Positions 25,444-35,470 of a stretch of DNA of 64,000 nucleotides are shown here, one piece after another. Under the pieces are notes generated by a model, which was given only the letters and a program-made list of their open reading frames with translations, was not told the DNA's origin and ran no database searches. The first letter of the stretch is position 1. Each line of letters begins with the position of its first letter. The stretch spans positions 60,397-124,396 of the forward strand of contig JAZQJI010000017.1 in NCBI GenBank assembly GCA_045541475.1, read 5' to 3'. The position numbers were made by a program, and so were the translations under genes. The stretch is from RGIG3077 sp045541475. GTDB taxonomy: Bacteria > Bacillota > Clostridia > Oscillospirales > Ruminococcaceae.

Positions 25444-26743
25444 GGTTATTGGTGGCGGACTTGCAGGCTGTGAGGCGGCATGGCAGCTTGCAAACCGCGG
25501 AATAGACGTTAAGCTTTATGAAATGAAGCCGCATAAATTTACTCCTGCACATAAAAATAAAAATCTTGCAGAGCTTGTTTGTTCAAATTCGTTAAAGGCT
25601 GCAAGACTTGATTCTGCTGCGGGACTTTTGAAAGCTGAAATGGAACTGCTCGGTTCTTTGACAGTTCCGTGCGCTAAAGAATGTGCGGTTGCCGCAGGCG
25701 GTGCTTTGGCGGTTGATCGTGAAAAGTTTTCGGCGCTTGTTACAGAAAAAATTCAAAATCATCCGAGAATAGAGCTTGTTTCTGAGGAAGTTGATACTAT
25801 TCCCGAAACACCCGTCATTATCGCAACGGGACCTCTTACATCGGATGCATTGGCAGATAAAATCAAGACTTTATGCGGTGGCAATCTTAGTTTTTATGAT
25901 GCCGCAGCACCTATTGTCAGCTTTGATAGTCTTGATAAGGAAAAGGTATTCTTTGCATCCCGTTATGATAAAGGCGATAGCGATTATATCAACTGCCCGA
26001 TGAATAAGGAAGAATATCTTGCGTTTTACAATGCACTTTGTGAAGCGGAAACTGCCGAACTGAAAGACTTTGAAACCTCGGATGGTTATAAAGTGTATGA
26101 AGGCTGTATGCCTATTGAACGCCTTGCAAAACGCGGTGAGGATACAATGCGTTTTGGTCCTTTAAAGCCCGTTGGACTTATCGACCAAAGAACAGGAAGA
26201 AGACCTTATGCGGTGGTTCAGCTTAGAAGAGAAGACGCAGTGGGTACAATGTTTAATCTCGTGGGATTTCAGACAAATTTGAAATTTGGTGAACAAAAGC
26301 GTGTATTTTCCATGATACCCGGTCTTGAAAATGCTGAATTTTTCAGATATGGCGTTATGCATCGCAATTCCTTTATAGATTCACCACGACTTTTGAATGT
26401 TGATTTTTCTATGAAGAATAATCCGCAAATATACTTTGCAGGACAAATTACCGGTGTGGAAGGGTATATGGAATCGGCGGCGTCCGGTATTGTTGCAGGT
26501 ATAAACTGTGCAAGGACGTTTGAAGGCAAATCCGCAATAGATATCCCCGAAGTTTGCATGATAGGCGCATTAAGCCGATATATCAGTAATGTTTCGGTAA
26601 CGGATTTTCAGCCGATGGGTGCAAACATGGGCGTTTTGCCGCCCCTTTCTGAAAATATCAGAGATAAAAAATTAAAATATATGATGCTTGCGCAACGTTC
26701 GGTCGATGCATTAAAACTTGCTATCGAAGCGCAGGATATATGA
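25436..26743 (+). CDS. trmFO: Methylenetetrahydrofolate-tRNA (uracil-54-C5)-methyltransferase
   Basis: A 435-residue flavoprotein that makes ribothymidine (m5U54) in tRNA using methylenetetrahydrofolate and FADH2. The FAD-binding start is VIGGGLAGCEAAW; the catalytic Cys lies in ELVCSNSLKAARLDSAAGLLK; later motifs are GCMPIERLAKRGEDTMRFGP and PMGANMGVLPPL. The ATG at 25436 overlaps the end of topA by 8 bases; a start at 25415 would add an unrelated N-terminal extension. It depends on the folate pool produced by the fol operon in this window. Confidence 0.96.
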   Translation: MIKVIGGGLAGCEAAWQLANRGIDVKLYEMKPHKFTPAHKNKNLAELVCSNSLKAARLDSAAGLLKAEMELLGSLTVPCAKECAVAAGGALAVDREKFSALVTEKIQNHPRIELVSEEVDTIPETPVIIATGPLTSDALADKIKTLCGGNLSFYDAAAPIVSFDSLDKEKVFFASRYDKGDSDYINCPMNKEEYLAFYNALCEAETAELKDFETSDGYKVYEGCMPIERLAKRGEDTMRFGPLKPVGLIDQRTGRRPYAVVQLRREDAVGTMFNLVGFQTNLKFGEQKRVFSMIPGLENAEFFRYGVMHRNSFIDSPRLLNVDFSMKNNPQIYFAGQITGVEGYMESAASGIVAGINCARTFEGKSAIDIPEVCMIGALSRYISNVSVTDFQPMGANMGVLPPLSENIRDKKLKYMMLAQRSVDALKLAIEAQDI

Positions 26744-26758
26744 AAAGAGTAATGCTTT

Positions 26759-27760
26759 ATGAGAATTATTGTTGATGCATTTGGCGGAGACCATGCGCCT
26801 TTGGAGGTGCTTAAGGGAGCCGTTCGTGCAAGGAAAGAACTTGATGTTGAAATTACACTTTGCGGACATGAGGAAAGAATCAGGACTGTTGCAAAGGAAA
26901 ATGATTTAAATCTTGAAAACATTGATATTGTACACGCTGATGATGTTTTTGATATACATACCGAACCTAACAAGCTTTTGAAAGAAGGCAAGACTACATC
27001 GCTTTATGTTGCATTTGAACAGTTAAAGCTTGGCAATGGTGATGCTGTTGTCAGCGCAGGTAGTACGGGTGCACTTGTTTTTGCTTCTACATTCATTGTT
27101 AAACGAATAAAAGGTGTTAACCGATGCGGTATTTTGCCGATAATGCCTGCCGCAAACGGTCCTATCGTTATGATAGATGCAGGTGCCAATACTGAGTGCA
27201 GACCTGCAATGCTTGCACAGTTTGCCGCAATGGGCGTAAGCTATGCAAAAAACGTTCTGCATATTGAAAATCCAAGAGTTGCGCTTATAAACAACGGAGC
27301 TGAAGAAACAAAAGGTAGGGATCTTGAAAAGGAAACTTATGCGTTACTTTCTCAAATGCCAATCAACTTTGTTGGTAATATTGAAGCAAGATATTTGCCC
27401 TTAGGCGAATGTGATGTTGCCGTAACAGATGGTTTTACAGGTAACGTTGCGTTAAAACTTTACGAAGGCATGGGAAAATTTCTTTCAAACGAAATCAAAA
27501 CGATTTTTGGTGGCGGAATATTTTCTAAGCTTGCCGCACTTTTGGTTTTAAAGAAAATCAAAAACTTTAAAAAACGCATGGATTATAAAGAATACGGTGG
27601 AGCTGTGCTCGCAGGTGCGTCAAAACCTGTTATCAAAGCGCATGGCAGCAGCGATGCAAAAGCATTTTATAACGCTATACGACAAGCTAAAGATTGTGTT
27701 GAGTTTGGCGTTGTTGATGATATAAAGAACTACATTGAGGGCATGAATAGTAATGAGTGA
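26759..27760 (+). CDS. plsX: Phosphate acyltransferase PlsX
   Basis: A 333-residue enzyme converting acyl-ACP to acyl-phosphate for membrane phospholipid synthesis, peripheral to the membrane. Family signatures: MRIIVDAFGGDHAP, SAGSTGALVFAS, MIDAGANTECRP, LINNGAEETKG and DGFTGNVALKLYEG. It overlaps rnc by 8 bases. In many Firmicutes an acpP gene lies between plsX and rnc; here it does not. Confidence 0.96.
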   Translation: MRIIVDAFGGDHAPLEVLKGAVRARKELDVEITLCGHEERIRTVAKENDLNLENIDIVHADDVFDIHTEPNKLLKEGKTTSLYVAFEQLKLGNGDAVVSAGSTGALVFASTFIVKRIKGVNRCGILPIMPAANGPIVMIDAGANTECRPAMLAQFAAMGVSYAKNVLHIENPRVALINNGAEETKGRDLEKETYALLSQMPINFVGNIEARYLPLGECDVAVTDGFTGNVALKLYEGMGKFLSNEIKTIFGGGIFSKLAALLVLKKIKNFKKRMDYKEYGGAVLAGASKPVIKAHGSSDAKAFYNAIRQAKDCVEFGVVDDIKNYIEGMNSNE

Positions 27761-28433
27761 TTTTGAAAAGGTAATTAATTATCAATTCAAGGATAAAGAT
27801 TTGATGGAAACTGCGCTTTCGCATTCTTCCTACGCTAACGAGAGCAAAGCATCACGCCAAAGTAATGAAAGACTTGAGTTTTTGGGTGATAGCGTTCTTT
27901 CCATTGTTGTATCCAAATATCTGTTCAATCATTTTTCGCATCTTCCTGAGGGAGAGCTTACAAAAATCCGCGCATCACTTGTGTGTGAAAAATCGCTTTA
28001 TGAATTTGCCTTGCAGATTAATTTGGGTAAATATCTTTTGCTCGGCAAGGGAGAAGATTCAAGTGGCGGCAGAAAAAGGCCTTCCATTCTTGCTGATGCA
28101 TTTGAAGCAGTGATTGCTGCCATTTATCTTGATGGTGGTATGGATTGCGCGCAGGAGTTTATTTTGAAATTTATCCCCGATGATTTGGATAAAGCTAAAA
28201 AATCTTCTTTTTCAGATTACAAGACTATTCTGCAGGAAATCATTCAAAAGAATCCTGAAGAGCGTGTAGAATATATACTTTCCGGTTCGGAAGGACCTGA
28301 TCATAACAAGATTTTCATTGTTGATGTAAAACTAAATTCCAACACAATCGGCACCGGCAGGGGAAAGAGCAAAAAACAAGCAGAGCAGAATGCTGCTAAG
28401 GAAGCGTTGGAGCTGATGGGTTATGAAGCATAG
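27753..28433 (+). CDS. rnc: Ribonuclease III
   Basis: A 226-residue double-strand-specific RNase acting in rRNA and mRNA processing. The endonuclease domain (1-150) has the signature NERLEFLGDSVLSIV and the later DAFEAVIAAIYLDGG. A double-stranded RNA-binding domain (about 155-222) ends GRGKSKKQAEQNAAKEAL. It overlaps plsX upstream and the radical SAM gene downstream by 11 bases, in the common rnc-smc-ftsY neighbourhood. Confidence 0.97.
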   Translation: MSDFEKVINYQFKDKDLMETALSHSSYANESKASRQSNERLEFLGDSVLSIVVSKYLFNHFSHLPEGELTKIRASLVCEKSLYEFALQINLGKYLLLGKGEDSSGGRKRPSILADAFEAVIAAIYLDGGMDCAQEFILKFIPDDLDKAKKSSFSDYKTILQEIIQKNPEERVEYILSGSEGPDHNKIFIVDVKLNSNTIGTGRGKSKKQAEQNAAKEALELMGYEA

Positions 28434-29406
28434 TAATATTTCAATTTTTGTATCGCACTTGGGTTGTAAGCAGATGTGTGCGTTCTGCAATCAAAAAACC
28501 ATCAGCGGCATACAAAAAGCTCCCACACCTGATGAAATAAGAGATATTTGCAAAAATGCTTTGGAAAACTGCAAAAACCCTTCAAATACAGAAATTGCTT
28601 TTTTTGGTGGTTCTTTTACTGCAATAGAACGTGAATATATGGTAAGTCTGCTAAAGGCTGCTAATGAATTTGTTGGCGATGGTAAATTTGCAGGCATACG
28701 CATTTCAACCCGACCTGATTGTATTGATGAGGATACACTTTCGCTTTTAATGGCTTACGGTGTTACAGCAATTGAACTTGGTGCACAAAGCCTTGATGAT
28801 GGTGTTTTGGCAGCAAATCAGCGTGGTCATAATTCTAAAGCAATTGAAGAAGCCGTTGATATGATAAAATGGTATGGCTTTGAGGTTGGCTTGCAGATTA
28901 TGGTTGGGCTTTACAAAAGCACGCTTGAAATTGAACTTGCAAACATAAAAAAAGTAATTGCTCTCCGTCCTGATACGGTCCGCATATATCCTACTGTAAT
29001 TTTAAAGGGAACACATCTTGCAAAGCTTTACCAAAGCGGAGTGTACAAGCCTTTTGATTTTGATTGGGCAGTTGATATCTGCGCATTAATGCTTGTTGAA
29101 TTTGAAAAGCATGGTATCAAGGTTATAAAATGTGGTTTGCATGCATCAGAAACTGTCGAGCAGGATATGATCGGCGGATACTATCACGCTGCTTTTCGTG
29201 AAATTTGTGAGAGCAGAATTTTCAGAACAAGAATCAATGCTTTGCTTGAAGACGAAAAAGAGCTGAAAATATCAGTAAACCCTAAAGATTTTTCAAAGGC
29301 TTGCGGGCATTGCAAGAGTAATATAGAATTCTTTGAAAAAAGAGGCATTAAGCTTTTCATTTTTGCAGATGAAAGTGTAAAATGCGGCGAATGTATAAAG
29401 ATATAG
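28423..29406 (+). CDS. Elp3-like radical SAM protein
   Basis: A 327-residue radical S-adenosylmethionine enzyme. The 4Fe-4S ligands are Cys15, Cys19 and Cys22 in HLGCKQMCAFCNQ (CX3CX2C), followed by FFGGSFTAIE (SAM-binding GGS) and STRPDCID and ELGAQSLDDGVL, all typical of the Elp3/TIGR01212-like group. It lacks the acetyltransferase domain of true Elp3. A second Cys pair near the C-terminus (ACGHC) and a final CGEC may bind metal. Substrate unknown; tRNA or rRNA modification is a guess from its neighbours. Confidence 0.8.
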   Translation: MKHSNISIFVSHLGCKQMCAFCNQKTISGIQKAPTPDEIRDICKNALENCKNPSNTEIAFFGGSFTAIEREYMVSLLKAANEFVGDGKFAGIRISTRPDCIDEDTLSLLMAYGVTAIELGAQSLDDGVLAANQRGHNSKAIEEAVDMIKWYGFEVGLQIMVGLYKSTLEIELANIKKVIALRPDTVRIYPTVILKGTHLAKLYQSGVYKPFDFDWAVDICALMLVEFEKHGIKVIKCGLHASETVEQDMIGGYYHAAFREICESRIFRTRINALLEDEKELKISVNPKDFSKACGHCKSNIEFFEKRGIKLFIFADESVKCGECIKI

Positions 29407-29439
29407 GCATACATAATTTTTTTGAGAAACGGATGATAT

Positions 29440-32400
29440 ATGTATTTAAAATCACTCGAAATAAGGGGCTTTAAATCGTTTCCCGATAAGATAACGTTGG
29501 ATTTTGACAGCGGTCTTACAGCGGTTGTGGGCCCTAACGGAAGCGGTAAAAGTAATATAGGTGATGCTGTAAGCTGGGTACTTGGCGAGCAATCTATGAA
29601 GAATTTACGTGGTGCTAAGATGGAAGATGTTATATTTTCCGGCACGCAGAGTCGTAAGTCGGTAGGCTTTGCTGAGGTTACACTTTGCATAGATAACTCA
29701 TCAGGCAGACTTGGCATTGACTCCAACGAAGTTAGCGTTACGAGAAAGCTTTACCGCAGCGGCGAAAGTGAATATCGCATAAATGGAAGCATTGTTCGTC
29801 TTAAAGACGTAAACGAGCTGTTTATGGATACCGGTCTTGGCAAAAACGGATATTCCATAATAGGTCAGGGCAGAATTGCCGAAATCATAAGCGCAAAGAG
29901 CACTGATAGAAGAGAAATATTTGAAGAAGCGGCAGGTATTTCAAAATTCCGACATAGAAAAAAAGAAGCTGTGCATAAGCTTGAGCAGGCACAGGTTCAT
30001 TTTCTGCGCCTTAAAGATAGCCTTTCAGAGCTTGCCGAGCGTGTAGGTCCGTTGAAAATTCAAGCTGAAAAGGCTGAAAAATACCTTGTTCTTCGTGATA
30101 GAAAGAAAGAACTTGAGCTTTCTGTATGGCTTGATAAACTTCGTGAAATCGGCAATATGATGCAGCAAGCTGATGAAAACAGACTGATTTATACGGTTGA
30201 ATATGACAATCTTTCTGCTGATATTATGCGTGCAGATAAAGCAATCGCTGAATATCGTGAATCTATGGATATGTATTCGGCTAAGATTGATTTAAATCGT
30301 CGTGATATTGCAGATTTGCATGCAGCAAGTGCTAAGGTTGCAACAGAAATTGCAATCTGCGAACATGATATTGAACTTATCGGCGAAAAAATTGCTGAGC
30401 TTGAAGATAAAAAGCAAAACGAACTTAATTCGAAAGATAATCTTGAAAAAGCAATTGAAGAACAGCGTGATCTATTAAATACGCTTAAAGGCAACCAGAC
30501 TTTGTGTGATGATGAATATAACAAAGCTATTGAGCAGTTTGATGTTATCGGCGCGTTGGAGCAGGAAATAGGTGATAGCTTTGGCAAAAGTGATGCACAG
30601 TTAAATTTACTGTATATCAAAAGAAGTGATATTACAGCTTTAATTAATTCTGCAAACGCATCAGTATTAAGCGCTGAAGACGAAATAGAAGAAAGCAAGA
30701 AGAAAATCGAACAACTTTCTTCTGAACATGAGTTCCATAAAAAAGAAAAAATCGATACGTTAAAAGCTCTTGAAAATATAGATGAAGAAATAGCTGAGCA
30801 TAATAACAAGGCAAGCGGTTACAAAAAACTGTTTGAAATCAAAGATTCAAAGCGCAGCACTAAAAAGGCTGAGTTTGAAAAACTTCAATCTCAAATTACT
30901 GAAAATCAGCAGAGAGTTAGGATTTTATCTGACCTTGAAAACAGTATGGAAGGCTTTGCCGGCAGTGTAAGAGCTGTTTTGAGAGCAAACAAGTCGGGAG
31001 AGTTGAGTGGTGTTCTCGGCTCAATTGCACAGATTATCAATGTAAAAACTGAATATGCTTTGGCAATTGAAACGGCACTTGGCGCAGCTATACAAAATAT
31101 AGTAGTAGAAAATGAAAATATAGCAAAACGCTGTATTAATTATTTAAAGCAAAAAAACGCAGGTAGAGCCACCTTTTTGCCTATTACATCAATCAAGGGT
31201 AGGTCTATTAACGAAAACGGTCTTGATTTTGAAGACGGTTTTGTTGATATAGCTTCCAATCTTGCAAAATGTGATAACAAGTTTAAAGATATTATTGACA
31301 ATTTGCTTGGAAAGACTGCAATATGCGAAGACTTGGAAAGCGCTTCGATTATCGCCAAAAAATACGGCTATCGCTTTAAGATTGTTACGCTTGACGGTCA
31401 GGTGATTAATGCGGGCGGTTCGTTTACTGGTGGTTCAAGTAAAAATACCGCCGGCGTTCTTTCAAGACGCAACGAAATTGACGAAATCACTGCCAAGCTG
31501 AACACCTTGATAGATAAAAGAACCCTTTTAACTGACGATCTTAACAAGCTGAAAATGGAGTGTGATAAGCTTCGCTTTGATATAGAAGGCGAAACTGAGC
31601 TTGCGCTTTCGTGTAATAGTGATAAGTCTGCACTTTCAGCTGAATTGGCAAGGATAAATGCTCAGATAGATATGTTTGAGCAGAATAAATCAGAACTTGA
31701 ACTTGCATTAAACCGTGGTGAACAGCGCAAGGCTGAACTTGAAAAATCAGTTGTTGATAATAAAGATTTGCTTGATGAATGCATTAAAGAAATTGAACAA
31801 CTTGAAAATAGTCGCGAGTCTGATGCGGTTAAGCGAGATGAACTTAAACATAAGCGTGAAACAATTTTAACTCAGCTTAATGATATCAGAGTAAAAAAGG
31901 CTGAAATCATTAAGGATATTGAATCAACAAGCCGTGAAATCGAAAGTTTGCTCAGACAAGGCGAAGAACTTGACAAATCAAATCTTGAAATTGATGAGCA
32001 AATAAAGCAATCAAAATCAGATATTGAAGATAAAAAGCGTTTGATTGCACAGCACAAGAGCGGCGTTGATGATACAACAGAAAAGATAAAAAATCTTGAA
32101 GATGGCATTGAAGAAATGCGATTGCAGCGTCGCGATGCTGAAGCTTCAATGCGCAGCAACGAAAAAGAAATTCGCTTGTTGCAGAATAATCGCGAAGAAG
32201 TCGCACTGAAGAAAACGCGCCTTGACGAAAAGTATAACACTTACGAAAAAGAGCGTGATACAATCATCACTCAGATGAATGATAATTATTCGGTTACCTA
32301 TTCCGAAGCGTTGAAAATTGCTCAAATACCTGAAGATATACAAGCCGCTAAGAAAGAACTGTCCGAGGTTAATTCCAAGATGAAATCCTTAGGCCATGTA

Positions 32401-33009
32401 TATATTGACGCTATTGAGGAATACAAGGAAGTATCCGAAAGATATGAGTTTTTAAGCACTCAGCTTGATGACGTAGAGCAATCAAAGAAACAGCTTGAAG
32501 AAATTATTGAAGATCTGACGGAGAATATGAAGCGTCAGTTTACTGAAAGTTTTAACGCAATCAATGCAAATTTCAAGGATATTTTTGCGGAACTTTTCGG
32601 CGGTGGTAAAGCAGAACTTGTTTTGCTTGATCCCGATGATGTTCTTGAATCGGGTATTGATATTATCGTAGCACCTCCCGGTAAGATATTTAAAAACCTT
32701 ATGCAGTTTTCGGGCGGCGAACAGGCATTTGTTGCCATTGCAATATACTTTGCTATTTTAAAACTTCGTCCGTCACCGTTCTGTATACTTGATGAGATAG
32801 ATGCGGCTCTTGACGAGGTTAACGTTGTTAAGTTTGCGCAATATTTACGCAACTTTACTGATATGACACAATTTATCGTTGTAACGCATAAGAGGGGAGC
32901 AATGGACGCTGCTGATGTACTTTACGGCGTAACTATGCAAAGCGATGGCGTTTCACGTCTTTTGAAGATGTCGCAGGAAGATGTTAGAAATACACCCGAT
33001 TTTGACTAA
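29440..33009 (+). CDS. smc: Chromosome segregation protein SMC
   Basis: A 1189-residue condensin ATPase. Walker A is VGPNGSGKSN (31-40); two long coiled coils (about 170-500 and 670-1000) flank a flexible hinge (about 510-650); the C-terminal head has the signature FSGGEQAFVAIAI and Walker B CILDEIDAALDE. Full length, with no frameshift. The partners scpA and scpB are not in the window. Followed by ftsY, as in many Firmicutes. Confidence 0.97.
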   Translation: MYLKSLEIRGFKSFPDKITLDFDSGLTAVVGPNGSGKSNIGDAVSWVLGEQSMKNLRGAKMEDVIFSGTQSRKSVGFAEVTLCIDNSSGRLGIDSNEVSVTRKLYRSGESEYRINGSIVRLKDVNELFMDTGLGKNGYSIIGQGRIAEIISAKSTDRREIFEEAAGISKFRHRKKEAVHKLEQAQVHFLRLKDSLSELAERVGPLKIQAEKAEKYLVLRDRKKELELSVWLDKLREIGNMMQQADENRLIYTVEYDNLSADIMRADKAIAEYRESMDMYSAKIDLNRRDIADLHAASAKVATEIAICEHDIELIGEKIAELEDKKQNELNSKDNLEKAIEEQRDLLNTLKGNQTLCDDEYNKAIEQFDVIGALEQEIGDSFGKSDAQLNLLYIKRSDITALINSANASVLSAEDEIEESKKKIEQLSSEHEFHKKEKIDTLKALENIDEEIAEHNNKASGYKKLFEIKDSKRSTKKAEFEKLQSQITENQQRVRILSDLENSMEGFAGSVRAVLRANKSGELSGVLGSIAQIINVKTEYALAIETALGAAIQNIVVENENIAKRCINYLKQKNAGRATFLPITSIKGRSINENGLDFEDGFVDIASNLAKCDNKFKDIIDNLLGKTAICEDLESASIIAKKYGYRFKIVTLDGQVINAGGSFTGGSSKNTAGVLSRRNEIDEITAKLNTLIDKRTLLTDDLNKLKMECDKLRFDIEGETELALSCNSDKSALSAELARINAQIDMFEQNKSELELALNRGEQRKAELEKSVVDNKDLLDECIKEIEQLENSRESDAVKRDELKHKRETILTQLNDIRVKKAEIIKDIESTSREIESLLRQGEELDKSNLEIDEQIKQSKSDIEDKKRLIAQHKSGVDDTTEKIKNLEDGIEEMRLQRRDAEASMRSNEKEIRLLQNNREEVALKKTRLDEKYNTYEKERDTIITQMNDNYSVTYSEALKIAQIPEDIQAAKKELSEVNSKMKSLGHVYIDAIEEYKEVSERYEFLSTQLDDVEQSKKQLEEIIEDLTENMKRQFTESFNAINANFKDIFAELFGGGKAELVLLDPDDVLESGIDIIVAPPGKIFKNLMQFSGGEQAFVAIAIYFAILKLRPSPFCILDEIDAALDEVNVVKFAQYLRNFTDMTQFIVVTHKRGAMDAADVLYGVTMQSDGVSRLLKMSQEDVRNTPDFD

Positions 33010-33034
33010 ACCTTGAGTTAGGAGGAAAGTATTT

Positions 33035-33940
33035 ATGGGATTGTTTTCAAAACTTAAAGAAGGCTTGCTAAAAACCAAAAATGCGATGATTTCCCGCATT
33101 GAAAAGTTGGTTAATCGCTTTACGAAGATAGACGAGGATTTCTTTGAAGAGCTTGAAGAAACTCTTATCATGAGCGATGTCGGCGTGGAAACATCGTGTG
33201 AAATATGCGATATGCTCCGCAAAAAGATTAAGGAAACAGGTGCAACGGACCCTAAGGACATTGTTGCACTGATTAAAGATATTATTGTTGAAATGCTTGG
33301 CGAGGATACTGCACTTGAACTTAACACCACGCCTTCGGTTATACTTGTAATTGGTGTAAACGGCGCTGGTAAAACAACCACAATCGGTAAACTTTCTTCA
33401 CAGCTTAAATCTCAGGGCAAGAAAGTTCTTGTGGCCGCTGCCGATACTTTCCGTGCTGCAGCAATTGACCAGCTTGAAGTATGGACCGAACGGGCAGGCG
33501 TTGATATTGTAAAACATAGCGAAGGAAGTGATCCTGCAAGCGTTGTTTTTGATGCTTTAACAGCGGCCAAGGCAAGAGGTTGCGATGTTGTTATTTGCGA
33601 TACGGCAGGCAGACTTCATAACAAGAAAAATCTTATGGATGAACTTGCAAAGATAAATAGAATTGTTCAAAAACAAGCAGAAAATTGCGATATCGAAACG
33701 CTGCTTGTTCTTGATGCAACAACAGGTCACAATGCCGTAAATCAGGCAAAACTTTTCAGCGAAACTGCGCAAATCAGCGGTATTGTTCTTACAAAGCTTG
33801 ACGGTACAGCAAAGGGCGGTATTGTTATTACAATCCGTAATGAACTTAAAATACCTGTGAAACTTATTGGTGTGGGAGAAAAGATTGAAGATTTGCAGCC
33901 CTTTGTTGCAAAGGATTTTGCAGACGCATTATTTGATTGA
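33035..33940 (+). CDS. ftsY: Signal recognition particle receptor FtsY
   Basis: A 301-residue SRP receptor GTPase that docks ribosome-nascent chain complexes at the membrane. A short N-terminal helix (MGLFSKLKEGLLKTKNAM) replaces the long acidic A domain of E. coli. The NG domain has GVNGAGKTTTIGKL, ADTFRAAAIDQL, CDTAGRLHNK, TKLDGTAKGG and GVGEKIEDLQPF. An AGGAGG site precedes the ATG. Confidence 0.97.
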   Translation: MGLFSKLKEGLLKTKNAMISRIEKLVNRFTKIDEDFFEELEETLIMSDVGVETSCEICDMLRKKIKETGATDPKDIVALIKDIIVEMLGEDTALELNTTPSVILVIGVNGAGKTTTIGKLSSQLKSQGKKVLVAAADTFRAAAIDQLEVWTERAGVDIVKHSEGSDPASVVFDALTAAKARGCDVVICDTAGRLHNKKNLMDELAKINRIVQKQAENCDIETLLVLDATTGHNAVNQAKLFSETAQISGIVLTKLDGTAKGGIVITIRNELKIPVKLIGVGEKIEDLQPFVAKDFADALFD

Positions 33941-33958
33941 TTTTAAAGGAGAGATATT

Positions 33959-34246
33959 ATGCTTACAAGCAAGCAAAGAGCTAAACTCAGAGGTATGGCT
34001 TCAACTTATGATACAATTTTTCAAGTTGGCAAAGGCGGAATAGGCGATGCTTTGATAAACCAGGTTAACGATGCCTTGAAGGCGAGAGAGCTTATCAAGA
34101 TGCGTGTTCTTGAGAATTCGGGATATACTGCCAGAGAAGCAGCTGATGAAATTGCTGATAAAACAAATTCTGATGTAGTGCAAGTTATCGGCAGTAAGTT
34201 TGTGCTTTATAAGCGCAATGAAAAAGAACCGATAATCGAAATATAA
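33959..34246 (+). CDS. yhbY: YhbY-family RNA-binding protein (CRM domain)
   Basis: A 95-residue single-domain CRS1/YhbY protein associated with pre-50S ribosomal subunits. The start LTSKQRAKLRGMA and the GxxG-type loop VGKGGIGDALINQV are characteristic. It lies between ftsY and nadD with an AAAGGAGA site. Confidence 0.9.
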   Translation: MLTSKQRAKLRGMASTYDTIFQVGKGGIGDALINQVNDALKARELIKMRVLENSGYTAREAADEIADKTNSDVVQVIGSKFVLYKRNEKEPIIEI

Positions 34247-34254
34247 TATATATT

Positions 34255-34857
34255 ATGTCCAAAATCGGTATTTTCGGTGGCAGTTTTAACCCCATACACA
34301 ATGGACACATTCACCTTGTTGAATGTGCAAAAAATGAACTGGCGCTTGATAAAGTAATTCTAATGCCCGCAGGCATAGCACCACATAAGGCGTGTAATGA
34401 GTATGTTTCTGCGGAACATAGATATAATATGTGCGTATTGGCTGCCGATGATATTGATTATATCGAAGTCAGCGATTATGAAATCAGTAAATCCGGCAAA
34501 AGTTATACTGTGCATACTATCGAATATTTGCGAAATATCTATCCTCATGATGATCTTTATCTGCTTGTCGGCAGTGATATGTTGCTTACATTTGATGAAT
34601 GGTATAATTATGAAAAGATTTTAAACAATGCATCGCTTTGTGCTGTTTCGCGAAGTAACAGCGATTTGTATTATCTTGAAAGAAAAGCAGAAAAACTACG
34701 CAAATTCGGCAATATCTATATATCGCACCTTGAAGGCAAACCTATGTCATCAAGCCAAATCAGACAATTGATAAAAAATAACAAAGATTTGTCTTGCTAT
34801 TTGCCGAAAAAAGTAGTACAATATATAAAGATGTATTCACTTTACACTGAATCATAG
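34255..34857 (+). CDS. nadD: Nicotinate-nucleotide adenylyltransferase
   Basis: A 200-residue NAD biosynthesis enzyme: nicotinate mononucleotide + ATP to deamido-NAD. The nucleotidyltransferase motif FGGSFNPIHNGHIHL is near the N-terminus and MSSSQIRQLI (ISSTxIR type) near the C-terminus. There is no clear ribosome binding site in the 8-base gap after yhbY, so translation may be coupled to it. Paired with yqeK and rsfS as usual. Confidence 0.95.
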   Translation: MSKIGIFGGSFNPIHNGHIHLVECAKNELALDKVILMPAGIAPHKACNEYVSAEHRYNMCVLAADDIDYIEVSDYEISKSGKSYTVHTIEYLRNIYPHDDLYLLVGSDMLLTFDEWYNYEKILNNASLCAVSRSNSDLYYLERKAEKLRKFGNIYISHLEGKPMSSSQIRQLIKNNKDLSCYLPKKVVQYIKMYSLYTES

Positions 34858-34867
34858 GCGGAATAAT

Positions 34868-35446
34868 ATGTACGATGTTGAGCTTTATAAACATAAATTA
34901 AAAGAAATGCTCTCGTCAAAAAGATATGAGCATTGTTTGAATGTGGCACAAAGCGCATTTGAGCTTGCACAAAAATATGGAATAGACTGCGAAAAAGCTT
35001 ATGTTTGCGGTCTTATTCATGATATTTGCAAAGAATTGCCATGCAAGCAGCAAAAGCAAATGGCAATGGCAAGCGGTTATCATTTATCGTTTGAAGAGCT
35101 TTGCTCAAAATCATTGTGGCACGCTGTTGCAGGTGCGTATTATGCTGAAAAGTATTTTAATATATCTGATACCGATATGCTTAATGCTATAAGATATCAT
35201 ACAATTGCCCACGAAAAAATGACACCGCTTGAAGAAATAATATATATAGCGGATTTGATTTCGGCTGATAGAAAATATAAGGATGTAAACCGTATAAGAA
35301 AACTTGCTTTTACCGATTTGCACCTTGCAATGCGTGAAGCTTTGCGCTTTACTTTGACAAATGTATCTGACAATTGCGTATATTTGCCGGTGTGCAGCGC
35401 TAAGGCATATAATCAATATATTTTTATGTGCGCCGATAAGGACTGA
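34868..35446 (+). CDS. yqeK: HD-domain hydrolase YqeK (Ap4A hydrolase type)
   Basis: A 192-residue HD-superfamily metal hydrolase. It shows HCLNVAQSAFELA, the HD pair in CGLIHDICKELP, HAVAGAYYA, RYHTIAHEKMTPLEEIIYIADLIS and DRKY. Family members split diadenosine tetraphosphate symmetrically. It lies 10 bases after nadD, an almost invariant pairing in Firmicutes. Confidence 0.92.
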   Translation: MYDVELYKHKLKEMLSSKRYEHCLNVAQSAFELAQKYGIDCEKAYVCGLIHDICKELPCKQQKQMAMASGYHLSFEELCSKSLWHAVAGAYYAEKYFNISDTDMLNAIRYHTIAHEKMTPLEEIIYIADLISADRKYKDVNRIRKLAFTDLHLAMREALRFTLTNVSDNCVYLPVCSAKAYNQYIFMCADKD

Positions 35447-35470
35447 GGATTTACAAGGAAGTGCAGCAAA

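Noticed and set aside
28423..29406. Full Elp3 (radical SAM plus acetyltransferase)
   Set aside because: The protein is only 327 residues and stops without a GNAT domain.
30189..30809. Minus-strand Ser-rich open frame inside smc
   Set aside because: Composition mirrors the coiled-coil codons of smc on the other strand; no start signals.
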